From: Actinobacteria bacterium 13_2_20CM_68_14
Lineage (GTDB): Bacteria; Actinomycetota; Thermoleophilia; Gaiellales; Gaiellaceae
Direction of reading: 5' to 3'
NCBI GenBank assembly: GCA_001914705.1
Contig: MNDB01000056.1
Location: 1-23,449 of the forward strand
Length of the DNA stretch: 23,449 bases
Part shown: positions 14,580-21,595 of the stretch, one piece after another
How positions within the stretch are numbered: the stretch's first letter is position 1
Layout of the letters: every line of letters begins with the position of its first letter
Notes under the pieces: generated by a model
Told to the model about the DNA's origin: nothing
What the model saw: only the letters and a program-made list of their open reading frames with translations
The model's database searches: none
Position numbers and translations under genes: made by a program

Positions 14580-15884
14580 CTAGCGCCAGGCTTTGCGGCC
14601 GGCACGCCTGAGCTGCCTGAGCGTCCGCGGAGCCTCGGCCCTGGCGCGAAGCATCCGCTCGCGCTGGCGCTCGATCAGCCGGCCGGCAACCAGCGCGAGC
14701 TGCGGGTTGCTCTGGAAGAGCACGAGCTCCCGTAGGCGCTCGTCGGCGACGACGGCGTCCTGGTGGTCGCCGAGCACGTCCTGGACTCTCTTGGCACGCG
14801 CGACGAAGCGGCGGGCCTTCTTCCCGACGGACGCCTCGGCGAGCTCCCCCGCGTAACGTGCGCGCTTGCCCCGGATGCGGACGCCGTGAAGCTCTGCGTC
14901 GCTCGGTTCGGCCCCCAGCGCCTTGATCGCCCGTTCGAGCTTCCTGAACTCCCTGCCTGCCAGCTTTCGCACCGAGCGGCGTACTCCGTTCCAGCGCGGC
15001 GCCTCGCCGGCGATCTCGATCCGCCCCAGCAGCTCGAGGTAACGCGGGCTGGACATCGCTTCCAGCATCTCGGCGCGGGCGGCCTCGCGCTCGCGCTCGA
15101 AGCCCTCGACGATGAGACCGAGCGCAGCCGTGTCCGAAGACGGCAGCGTCTCTGCCTGTGCGCGAATGTGGATCAGGAGCACGTCGCGGTCGCGCACGGC
15201 GCCGAGCGCCCGGCCGAGCCACTTGAGCTCGGCCCGCAGCTCGTCTGTCCACTCGCGGTCGAGGATCGGACGCGACACGCGAAGAAAAGCGCGCAGCCGG
15301 CGGACTGCGACCCGCAGCTTGTGCAGCGATTCGGGATCGCTTCCAAGCCTCGTGCCCGGATCGTGGGCGAGGATCTCGTCGTACTGCCGGCGGATCATCG
15401 TCTGCAGGTGCGGCAGGGCCGAGCGCTTGTCCCCAGGTGCCTTGCCCCGCTTTCGCCGGCCGACGACCAGAAGCCCCGGATCCTGCGGCTCGCCATCAAC
15501 GTCGAAGCGATCGACGACGCGCCGGCCGTCCAGCACCTCGACCTCGTCGTGCACCTCTGCGTCGGCCGGACCGTCCTCCTCCGAGCGCCGCGTCTGCAGG
15601 GTGGCCACTTCGACCAGCTCGCGCTCGTGGAGCAGCCCGCGAAGCAGGTCGGCGACGAGCGGCGGCGGCTCGGCCGGCCCACCCGGCTCCGAGAACGCAA
15701 CTTCGCCCGGCGCCTCGGGGAGCTCGACCTCCCAGATGCTGAGCCCGTTCTCGACCCGTCGGCGGAGAGCAACCCCGGTGCGGGCGAAGCGGCCGTCGGG
15801 CGTGTCGTGGTACGTCGACGTAAAGACGCTGCTCACGCGGCGATCGTAGACGACGTGGCCTCGCCCGCGAACCGCGAGCTGCAT
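14580..15884 (-). CDS. CYTH-CHAD domain protein
   Basis: About 434 residues from ATG 15884. Residues about 20-150 are a CYTH (triphosphate tunnel) domain: VFTSTYHDTPDGRFARTGVA, LRRRVENG, IWEVELPEAPGEVAF, and VHDEVEVLDGRRVVDRFDVD. Residues about 190-430 are a CHAD domain, a helical polyphosphate-binding module, with LHKLRVAVRRLRAFLRVSRP and LHGVRIRGKRARYAGELAEA and many Lys/Arg on its helices. This suggests a protein that binds polyphosphate and may hydrolyse triphosphate, consistent with ppk1 and ppx nearby. The N-terminal strand with the ExExK signature is not seen in this frame, so either the start is misplaced, the first strand is lost, or the domain is degenerate. The frame stays open upstream to 16277 but that part reads as antisense of other sequence. 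It is cotranscribed with the SixA-like gene. Confidence 0.82.
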   Translation of the reverse strand: MQLAVRGRGHVVYDRRVSSVFTSTYHDTPDGRFARTGVALRRRVENGLSIWEVELPEAPGEVAFSEPGGPAEPPPLVADLLRGLLHERELVEVATLQTRRSEEDGPADAEVHDEVEVLDGRRVVDRFDVDGEPQDPGLLVVGRRKRGKAPGDKRSALPHLQTMIRRQYDEILAHDPGTRLGSDPESLHKLRVAVRRLRAFLRVSRPILDREWTDELRAELKWLGRALGAVRDRDVLLIHIRAQAETLPSSDTAALGLIVEGFEREREAARAEMLEAMSSPRYLELLGRIEIAGEAPRWNGVRRSVRKLAGREFRKLERAIKALGAEPSDAELHGVRIRGKRARYAGELAEASVGKKARRFVARAKRVQDVLGDHQDAVVADERLRELVLFQSNPQLALVAGRLIERQRERMLRARAEAPRTLRQLRRAGRKAWR

Positions 15885-15901
15885 CCAGCCTTTTGCCACT
15901 C

Positions 15902-15908
15902 GTTCACC
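15902..15908 (+). promoter_or_regulatory. Lone PHO-box half-site (GTTCACC) in the divergent gap
   Basis: GTTCACC lies between the CYTH-CHAD start (15884) and the ATP-grasp fragment start (15954). The heptamer 11 nt downstream, GGAAGCC, matches the repeat consensus only weakly, so this may be a degenerate PHO box or chance. I saw no other intergenic exact GTTCACC in the window apart from the two full PHO boxes. Confidence 0.2.
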
Positions 15909-15953
15909 ATTCGGAAGCCCATCGGATCGCGTTCTAGCCGACACTTCGCTCTG

Positions 15954-16319
15954 ATGCGTTTCTCGATCGTCGCCCACCGTGTCGGCGAAACGAACATCGG
16001 GCTCATTACCCGGCGGTGGCGGCATTTCGAGCCGCTCCTGCTGACGCCGCGCGAGGCGCTCACGACGCTGGCGGCGGGCGACGCGGCGCTCGGCCGTCTG
16101 GACATCCGGCAGGGGCTCGACGGAATCGAGGACGGCCTCTGGGCTCTTTCCGAGCTCGCTGCCGCCGCCCGAGCCGGCCGGGGCAGCGGCGTAGTCAGCC
16201 GCCTTGGTGAGACGCCCGAGGCGTTGCTTGCGATGCCGATTGGAGGCCGTGCCGGCTTTGCCGGTGCGGCCGTCCAACCAACAGGCTTGGTCGACCGAGG
16301 TTACGAACCATCTGTATGA
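15954..16319 (+). pseudogene. 5' fragment of a RimK-type ATP-grasp ligase gene
   Basis: A 121-codon frame from ATG 15954 to TGA 16317-16319. Residues 1 to about 75 (MRFSIVAHRVGETN, then PLLLTPREALTTLAAGDAAL, then GRLDIRQGLDGIEDGLWAL) match, from memory, the pre-ATP-grasp N-terminal domain of RimK-like alpha-L-glutamate ligases, where a GDVALGRLDV-type motif and DGVE-GLWAL occur. After that, ETPEALLA is still reminiscent of the family, but the HDK and GLPHP segments and the entire ATP-grasp catalytic domain are absent, where a whole gene would run to about 280-300 residues. The tail overlaps the 3' end of the converging phoU gene by 19 bp, suggesting a deletion removed the rest. A small functional protein cannot be excluded. 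No Shine-Dalgarno is evident. Confidence 0.55.
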
Positions 16320-16987
16320 GATGCATCGGTGAACTCCCGGAACTCCCCCGTGATCAGGAAGGCCGTCTGCTCACCGATGTCGACGGCGTGGTCGCCGATC
16401 CGCTCGAGGCAGCGCGAGACGATGATCATCCGCAGCCCCCACTCGCGCTTCGACTCGTCATCGACGAAGTCGAGAACACGTTCGACGGCGCGGCGGTTTG
16501 CCCGATCGATCAGCTCGTCGAGGTCGACGAGCGAGGAGGCGCCCTCGAGATCCCGGCGCTGGAACGAGTCGAGCGCCACACGGATCATCTGCTCGGCGCG
16601 CTGGCCCATTTCCTCGAACGCCTGGACAAGACCGTCGTCCTGCTCGACGTCGGAGACGAGCTTGGTCAGCTTGGCGATCGTGACGCAGTAGTCGCCCATC
16701 CGCTCGAGATGCAGGTTCGCGTGCAGCATCGCGAGGACGAGTCTCAGGTCGACCGCGACGGGCGTCTGCCGCGCCAGCAGGGATTGGATCCCTTCCTGGA
16801 TCGAGAAGTAGCGGCGGTCGATCTCGTCGTCAAAGGCAATCACCTCGTCGGCGAGCTCCGAGTCGGCCTGCTCGAGCGCGTTCACCGCGGCGCGCAACGC
16901 CCGTAGGACGTAGTCGCCCTCTTCCTGGAGGGCCGCCTCGACCTGCTCCAGCTCGTCCTGGAATGTGACTCTCATCTGCTCAGCCAT
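16301..16987 (-). CDS. phoU: Phosphate signalling complex protein PhoU
   Basis: A 228-residue all-helical protein with two PhoU repeats. The repeats show the metal-binding E/DxxxD patterns: IAFDDEIDRRYFSIQEGIQS and HANLHLERMGDYCVTIAKL in the first; LVDLDELIDRANRRAVERVL and VSRCLERIGDHAVDIGEQTA in the second. PhoU links the Pst transporter to the PhoR kinase and restrains the Pho response when phosphate is plentiful. The start is set at ATG 16987; TTG 16990 immediately before it and ATG 16975 (MRVTFQDEL, closer to the usual PhoU N-terminus) are also possible. It is the last gene of the leftward pstC-pstA-pstB-phoU unit, 44 nt after pstB. Its 3' end overlaps the ATP-grasp gene fragment on the other strand. 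Confidence 0.95.
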   Translation of the reverse strand: MAEQMRVTFQDELEQVEAALQEEGDYVLRALRAAVNALEQADSELADEVIAFDDEIDRRYFSIQEGIQSLLARQTPVAVDLRLVLAMLHANLHLERMGDYCVTIAKLTKLVSDVEQDDGLVQAFEEMGQRAEQMIRVALDSFQRRDLEGASSLVDLDELIDRANRRAVERVLDFVDDESKREWGLRMIIVSRCLERIGDHAVDIGEQTAFLITGEFREFTDASHTDGS

Positions 16988-17031
16988 CAAGCCATCGTAC
17001 CCCTGGCCTGTTTGCGGAAACGGGCGGTCGC

Positions 17032-17883
17032 CTAGCCAAACCGACCCGTCACATAGCCCTCGGTCCGCTTGTCCGCAGGCTGCGTGAAGATCTTGGGCGT
17101 CTCGTCGTACTCGACGAGGACGCCGTGGCCGCCGCTCTCGGTTCGCTCGAGCGTGAAGAACGCTGTCATGTCCGCGACGCGTGCCGCCTGCTGCATGTTG
17201 TGGGTGACGATCACGAGCGTGTACTCGTTCTTCAGCTCATGCATCAAGTCCTCGATCTTCGAGGTCGCGATCGGATCGAGCGCGGAGGCGGGCTCGTCGA
17301 GCAGGACGACGTCAGGCTCGACCGCGATCGCGCGGGCGATACAAAGGCGCTGCTGCTGACCGCCCGAAAGCCCGAAGGCGCTCTTCTTGAGGCGATCTTT
17401 GACCTCGTCCCAAAGAGCCGCCTGCGTCAGCGCCCGCTCCACGCGGCTGTCGAGATCGTCCTTCATCCCAAGAACTCGCAGGCCCCAGGCGACGTTGTCG
17501 TAGATCGACTTCGGGAACGGATTCGGCTTCTGGAAGACCATCCCGATTCGCCGGCGCACCTCGACCGGATCGACCCCGTCGCCGTAGATGTTCTGGCCGT
17601 GGTAGAGCACCTCGCCCTCGACCTTGGCGGACGGCACCAGGTCGTTCATCCGGTTCAACGAGCGCAGGAACGTGCTCTTGCCGCAGCCCGAAGGACCGAT
17701 GATCGCGGTGACGAGGTTCCGGTAGATCGAGAGGTCGACGTCCGAGACGGCGGGCGCCTTCCCATAGCTGACCGTCAGCCCCCGTGTCTCGAACACGATC
17801 TCCAGGTCAGAAGCGCTCCGCGGCGCCTCGCGAGGCTGAGCGATCTCGATCGGCGCCACTACGTTCATCGTATCCGCCTCCAT
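17032..17883 (-). CDS. pstB: Phosphate ABC transporter ATP-binding protein PstB
   Basis: A 283-residue ATPase of the high-affinity phosphate importer. Walker A is IIGPSGCGKST, followed by FLRSLNRMNDLVP, the PstB-specific extension. The Q-loop is GMVFQKPNPFPKSIYDNVAW (PNPFP is characteristic of PstB). The ABC signature is GLSGGQQQRLCIARA, Walker B is DVVLLDEPASALDP and the switch His is in VIVTHNMQQAARVAD. The start ATG 17883 follows GGAGGG by 6 nt and lies 2 nt after the pstA stop; ATG 17868, preceded by GGAGG, is an equally placed alternative that would remove five residues. The N-terminal extension of about 30 residues before the first strand is longer than usual and rich in Ala, Pro and Glu. 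Confidence 0.97.
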   Translation of the reverse strand: MEADTMNVVAPIEIAQPREAPRSASDLEIVFETRGLTVSYGKAPAVSDVDLSIYRNLVTAIIGPSGCGKSTFLRSLNRMNDLVPSAKVEGEVLYHGQNIYGDGVDPVEVRRRIGMVFQKPNPFPKSIYDNVAWGLRVLGMKDDLDSRVERALTQAALWDEVKDRLKKSAFGLSGGQQQRLCIARAIAVEPDVVLLDEPASALDPIATSKIEDLMHELKNEYTLVIVTHNMQQAARVADMTAFFTLERTESGGHGVLVEYDETPKIFTQPADKRTEGYVTGRFG

Positions 17884-17885
17884 GG

Positions 17886-18770
17886 TCAACCCTCCAGCCT
17901 CTTTCGGTACCGGACGAGCAGCAGGCGCGCAGACAGGCTCGTCACGAGGACGAAGCAGATCAACACGAATCCGAGCGCCCAGGCGCGGGCGTGATCGGCA
18001 GGATCGGGCGACTCGGAGAGGACGAAGATGTCGTACGGGATCGAGAGCACCGGCTGGCGCGGGTCCCACGTGACGGCGTTCGCGGCGATCGACGTCGTGA
18101 AGAGAAGCGGAGCGGTCTCCCCGGCGGCGCGAGCAACCGCCAGCACGGTGCCGGTGATAATCCCGCCGAAACTGGTGGGCAAGACGACGCCAAGGACAGT
18201 GCGCCAGCGGCTGGCGCCGAGCGCGAGTGCGCCTTCCCTCAGAGTGCTCGGGACGAGCGCGAGCACCTCCTGCGTCGCGCGGGCGACGAGCGGCAGCATG
18301 ATGATCGCGAGCGCGAAAGAGCCTTTCCAGGCCGCCTGCCCGCTGCCGATCACGAGCAAGCCGTAGACGAAGATGCCGATGATGATCGAGGGCAGGCCGT
18401 TCAGCACGTCGAGCACGAGCCTGACGAGGTCCCCCACGCGGGGCGGCGCAAACTCACTCACGTAGAGGGCGATCAGAATGCCGACCGGAACCGCCATCGC
18501 GGTCGCCAGCCCCACGATCACGAGACTGCCGACGAGGGCATTCGCAACACCGCCGCCGCTCTGGCCGAAGGTCGCCGCGTTCTTCGTGAAGAAGTCCCAG
18601 CTGAGAGCGCTCGCTCCCCGCCGGGCGACCGAGATGATCACGAGCGCGAGCACGGCGACCGCCGCGAGCGCCGCGAGCGTCGCAAGCGCCTGCATCAGCA
18701 CGTTGACGCCCTTCCGCCGCCTCGTCCGCCGGCTCAGCGTCAGGGAGTAGCGGCCGGCGTCGACAGCCAT
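17886..18770 (-). CDS. pstA: Phosphate ABC transporter permease PstA
   Basis: A 294-residue inner-membrane permease with about six helices. It starts with a basic cytoplasmic segment (SLTLSRRTRRRKG) before the first helix (LMQALATLAALAAVAVLALV). The conserved permease core is present: VPVGILIALYVSEFAP, then VLDVLNGLPSIIIGIFVYGL, and the EAA-like coupling loop REGALALGASRWRTVLGVVL, then ARAAGETAPLLFT. This is the PstA signature order. ATG 18770 shares its A with the stop TGA of pstC, so the two permeases are translated in tandem. It pairs with PstC to form the channel and with PstB for energy. Confidence 0.96.
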   Translation of the reverse strand: MAVDAGRYSLTLSRRTRRRKGVNVLMQALATLAALAAVAVLALVIISVARRGASALSWDFFTKNAATFGQSGGGVANALVGSLVIVGLATAMAVPVGILIALYVSEFAPPRVGDLVRLVLDVLNGLPSIIIGIFVYGLLVIGSGQAAWKGSFALAIIMLPLVARATQEVLALVPSTLREGALALGASRWRTVLGVVLPTSFGGIITGTVLAVARAAGETAPLLFTTSIAANAVTWDPRQPVLSIPYDIFVLSESPDPADHARAWALGFVLICFVLVTSLSARLLLVRYRKRLEG

Positions 18771-19747
18771 CAGCTCCCCCCGATGCGCTCGTGGGAAAAC
18801 CGACGCACGATGAACAGCGCCGTCAGGTTCACGAGCAAAGAGATCACGAGCAGGATCGCCGCCAGGTAGACAAGCGAGGCGATCTGGATGTTCGACACGG
18901 CCCCCTGGTATTGCTCGGCGAGCTTGCTCGCGAGCGTGTCTCCCGTCACGAACAGCGACCAGTGAATGCCGTGGCCGGCGCCGATCACCTGGGTGACGGC
19001 GATCGCCTCGCCGACCGCGCGGCCGAAGCCGAGCAGGATCGCCGCGCTCACACCGCTGCGCGTATACGGAAGGATGACCCCGCGCACCATCTCCCAGCGC
19101 GTGGCCCCGAGCGCCAGCGCGCCCTGCTCCAGCTCGGTCGGGACGCCGAGGAAGAGCTCGCGGCAGATGCTCGAAGTGATCGGGACGATCATGATCGTCA
19201 GGACGAGCACGGCGACCAGCATCCCGGCGTTCTCGGGCGAGCCGCTGAAGAGCGGGATGAAGCCGAGATGGCGGTGGAGCCAGGGCTCGAGATCCTGGCC
19301 GACGAACGGGCCGAGGACGAGGATCCCCCAGAGACCGAGGACGACGCTCGGGATCGCCGCGAGCAGCTCGACGAGCGAGGCGATCACCGTGCGCGCCCCG
19401 CGCGGTGCCAGCTCGCTCAGATAGAGCCCGATCGCGATCGAGAGCGGGGTCGCGATCAGGAGCGCGGCGAACGACGTCAGGGCAGTACCCCAGATCAGGT
19501 CCAGTGCACCGAACTTGTTGTGGACAGTGTCCCAGCCCTGACGGGTGACGAAGGCGAACCCGTACTTCGTGATCGCCGGCCAGGCGAGCTGGAAAATCTT
19601 CCATGCGATCGCCCCGAGCAAGACGGCTGCCGCGGCCGCGGCTGCGCCGGTCAGTCCGTGCAGGAAGAGATCGCCGAAGCGGTCGCCGATCCGTCGGCGT
19701 TCCGGCAGGGGCTGCGTCGACGGGACCGCGCTCACGCGCGCGGACAC
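18770..19747 (-). CDS. pstC: Phosphate ABC transporter permease PstC
   Basis: A 325-residue permease, first gene of the leftward pst unit. It has a first helix at about residues 30-52, a periplasmic or outer-face loop with VTRQGWDTVHNKFGALDLIW, then IAIGLYLSELAPRGART and VELLAAIPSVVLGLWGILVL. The EAA-like loop is LEQGALALGATRWEMVRGVI, followed by GFGRAVGEAIAVTQVIG. The DLEPWLHRHLGFIPLFSG stretch is a typical PstC insertion. The start GTG 19747 lies 138 bp from pstS on the opposite strand. The shared promoter region contains a PHO box. Confidence 0.96.
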   Translation of the reverse strand: MSARVSAVPSTQPLPERRRIGDRFGDLFLHGLTGAAAAAAAVLLGAIAWKIFQLAWPAITKYGFAFVTRQGWDTVHNKFGALDLIWGTALTSFAALLIATPLSIAIGLYLSELAPRGARTVIASLVELLAAIPSVVLGLWGILVLGPFVGQDLEPWLHRHLGFIPLFSGSPENAGMLVAVLVLTIMIVPITSSICRELFLGVPTELEQGALALGATRWEMVRGVILPYTRSGVSAAILLGFGRAVGEAIAVTQVIGAGHGIHWSLFVTGDTLASKLAEQYQGAVSNIQIASLVYLAAILLVISLLVNLTALFIVRRFSHERIGGS

Positions 19748-19776
19748 TAACTTCGTCTTGGCCTGATTCCTGGGTC

Positions 19777-19794
19777 GTTCACCAGATCGTCACC
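19777..19794 (+). promoter_or_regulatory. PHO box between divergent pstC and pstS
   Basis: GTTCACC (19777-19783) is followed at exactly 11-nt spacing by CGTCACC (19788-19794), 5 of 7 identical, and then ATCC. The repeats point toward pstS. The first unit and its flank (CGTTCACCAG) match the ppk1 PHO box. Its position 30 bp from pstC and 92 bp from pstS could serve both promoters. Confidence 0.75.
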
Positions 19795-19885
19795 ATCCGG
19801 CCACCACGTTTCAGCCCACCGGGAATCGTGCGACTTCGATGCTTGCGCCATCACCACAGGCGTCATCGAGGAGAAGGAGAACAGC

Positions 19886-20902
19886 GTGTCACGCAGGACC
19901 GTCATCGCGGCCGCGATCGCGGCCGCTTCGCTCGTGTTCGGTGCGAGCTTTGCCGCGGCGAGCAGCACGGGCGGAAGCCTGAAGGGGGCGGGCAGCACGT
20001 TCGTGTTCCCGCTCGTCTCACAATGGCAGGCCAACTACAAGAACGCTCAGATCACGTACGGGTCGGTCGGCAGCGGCGCCGGCATTGCCGCGATCACCGG
20101 CCGCACGGTCGACTTCGGCGCCAGCGACGCGCCGCTGACGAAGGATCAGGCCTCCGCGTGCAAGGGCTGTCAGGAGATCCCGTGGGCGCTTTCGTCCACG
20201 TCGATCCCGTACCACGTGCCGGGAGTGGCGTATGGCTTGAAGCTGACCGGAAAGATCCTCGCGAACATCTATCTCGGCCACATCACGAAGTGGAACGCCA
20301 GCGCGATCAAGAAGATCAACCCGGGTGTCAGCCTCCCGGATCTGAAGATCACCCCCGTCTACCGCAGCGACGGTAGCGGGACGTCCTGGAACTTCACCGA
20401 CTACCTCTCTCGGGTCAGCCCGGAGTGGAAGAGCAAGGTCGGCGTCGGCACCCAGCCGAACTTCCCGACCGGCATCGGCGGCAAGGGCTCATCGGGCCTC
20501 GCTGGAGTCGTCTCGCGCACCGACGGAGCGATCGGCTACGTCGACGAGGCCTACTCCCTCAAGAACGGCTTCAAGGTCGCCAAGATCCAAAACAGGGCCG
20601 GCAAGTTCCAGCTGCCGGGCCTGCGCGGGATCAAGGCGGCCGCAGCGACGATCACTCGTGTTCCGAAGAGCGGCGAGCTCTCGATCGTCAACCCGCCGAA
20701 GACGCAGAAGCTCGCCTACCCGATCTGCACCTTCACGTACGTGATCGTGCCGCTGAAGTCGAACAAGGCGGGGACGCTGAAGCAATTCATCAGCTGGGCG
20801 ATCACCGGCGGCCAGAAGTACGCGGCGCCGCTGCAGTTCTACCCGCTGCCGAAGCTCGTCGTGACGGCAGACAGGGCGTTCGTCCGGAAGATTCATTCCT
20901 GA
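19886..20902 (+). CDS. pstS: Phosphate ABC transporter substrate-binding protein PstS
   Basis: A 338-residue secreted phosphate-binding protein. The signal peptide spans residues 1 to about 25 (RRTVIAAAIAAASLVFGA, then SFAAASS). Phosphate ligands lie in the family motifs: KGAGSTFVFPLVSQW, VGSGAGIAAITGRTVDFGAS and YRSDGSGTSWNFTDYLSRV. Later blocks (SSGLAGVVSRTDGAIGYVDE, then YPICTFTYVIVP) are also typical. No lipobox cysteine is present in the signal peptide, unlike most Gram-positive PstS lipoproteins. The start GTG 19886 is supported by AAGGAG at 19874-19879. It is transcribed away from pstCAB-phoU, with the PHO box between. Its last 10 bp overlap the 3' end of the opposing kinase gene. Confidence 0.96.
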   Translation: MSRRTVIAAAIAAASLVFGASFAAASSTGGSLKGAGSTFVFPLVSQWQANYKNAQITYGSVGSGAGIAAITGRTVDFGASDAPLTKDQASACKGCQEIPWALSSTSIPYHVPGVAYGLKLTGKILANIYLGHITKWNASAIKKINPGVSLPDLKITPVYRSDGSGTSWNFTDYLSRVSPEWKSKVGVGTQPNFPTGIGGKGSSGLAGVVSRTDGAIGYVDEAYSLKNGFKVAKIQNRAGKFQLPGLRGIKAAAATITRVPKSGELSIVNPPKTQKLAYPICTFTYVIVPLKSNKAGTLKQFISWAITGGQKYAAPLQFYPLPKLVVTADRAFVRKIHS

Positions 20903-21582
20903 GGAAACGCAGCACGGATCTCGAGGCCCTCGGCCGGCGCGCCGAGGGCCTCGACCTGCCCGCCGGCCGCCTCGACGACGTGCTTGACGATCGCGAGCCC
21001 GAGGCCGCTACCGCGCGAGGCTCGTGCTCGGTCGGCACGGTAGAAGCGCTCGAACAGGCGCGGGAGGTCTTCCTCCGCCACGCCGGTCCCGTCGTCGCGG
21101 ACCGAGAGGATCCGGGTGCCGTTCTCCCGCCGCAGGCCGAGCACGCACGTCGCGCCTTCGCCAGCGTGGCGCAGTGCGTTCTCGGCGAGGTTCTGGACGA
21201 CGATCCGCAGCATCCGCGCCCGCAAGGGCAGCTCCAAGCTTTCGTCCTCGATCTCGACCTCCAACTCGACGCCGGCCCGCTCCGACCGCTCGTCGAGCTC
21301 GGAGACGATCTCGCGCAGGAGCGGCGCCGCTTCGGTCGAGCCGAGCGAGACAACCTCGCGTCCCGTCTCGAGCTCGCTCAGGAAGAGCACATCGTCGATC
21401 AGCTCGTCCATCAGCTCGACCTCCGCCCGCATCTGCTGGAGCGCCCCCGCCGGGTCGCCGCCCGGCAGGCTCGCACCCTCGATCAGCGCGAGCAGGCGCG
21501 CGAGCGGCGTCCGCAGCTCGTGTGAGACGGCCGCGGTGAAGCCGACTCTCAGCTCTCTGTATGGGTCCCGGTTCACGCTCAA
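20893..21582 (-). CDS. Short sensorless histidine kinase (PhoR-like)
   Basis: A 229-residue kinase core. The dimerisation/phosphoacceptor helix has the H-box AAVSHELRTPLARLLALIEG (His21). The catalytic domain has the N-box VVQNLAENALRHAGEGATC, the G1 box LSVRDDGTGVAEEDLPRLFE followed by RFYRADRA, and the G2 box RGSGLGLAIVKHVVEAAGG. These are intact, so it should autophosphorylate. No membrane helix, PAS, HAMP or periplasmic sensor is encoded: the start (TTG 21582, or GTG 21576) lies only 11 residues before the H-box helix region. The frame is open further upstream but there it is antisense to the response regulator. The neighbouring PhoB/PhoP-like regulator and pst genes suggest a PhoR role, with sensing through PhoU or another partner. 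Confidence 0.85.
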   Translation of the reverse strand: MSVNRDPYRELRVGFTAAVSHELRTPLARLLALIEGASLPGGDPAGALQQMRAEVELMDELIDDVLFLSELETGREVVSLGSTEAAPLLREIVSELDERSERAGVELEVEIEDESLELPLRARMLRIVVQNLAENALRHAGEGATCVLGLRRENGTRILSVRDDGTGVAEEDLPRLFERFYRADRARASRGSGLGLAIVKHVVEAAGGQVEALGAPAEGLEIRAAFPQE

Positions 21583-21595
21583 TAAGGTAGGTGCG

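Noticed and set aside
14763..15953. 5' part of a long plus-strand open frame that leads into the ATP-grasp fragment
   Set aside because: This portion is the complement of the CYTH-CHAD gene. Only the part from ATG 15954 has protein similarity.
15885..16277. N-terminal extension of the CYTH-CHAD protein up to 16277
   Set aside because: The extension reads as antisense to the ATP-grasp fragment and has no CYTH motif, so a later start was chosen.
17884..18069. Upstream extension of PstB
   Set aside because: It overlaps the 3' part of pstA in another frame. The two ATGs with Shine-Dalgarno sequences at 17883 and 17868 give the expected protein.
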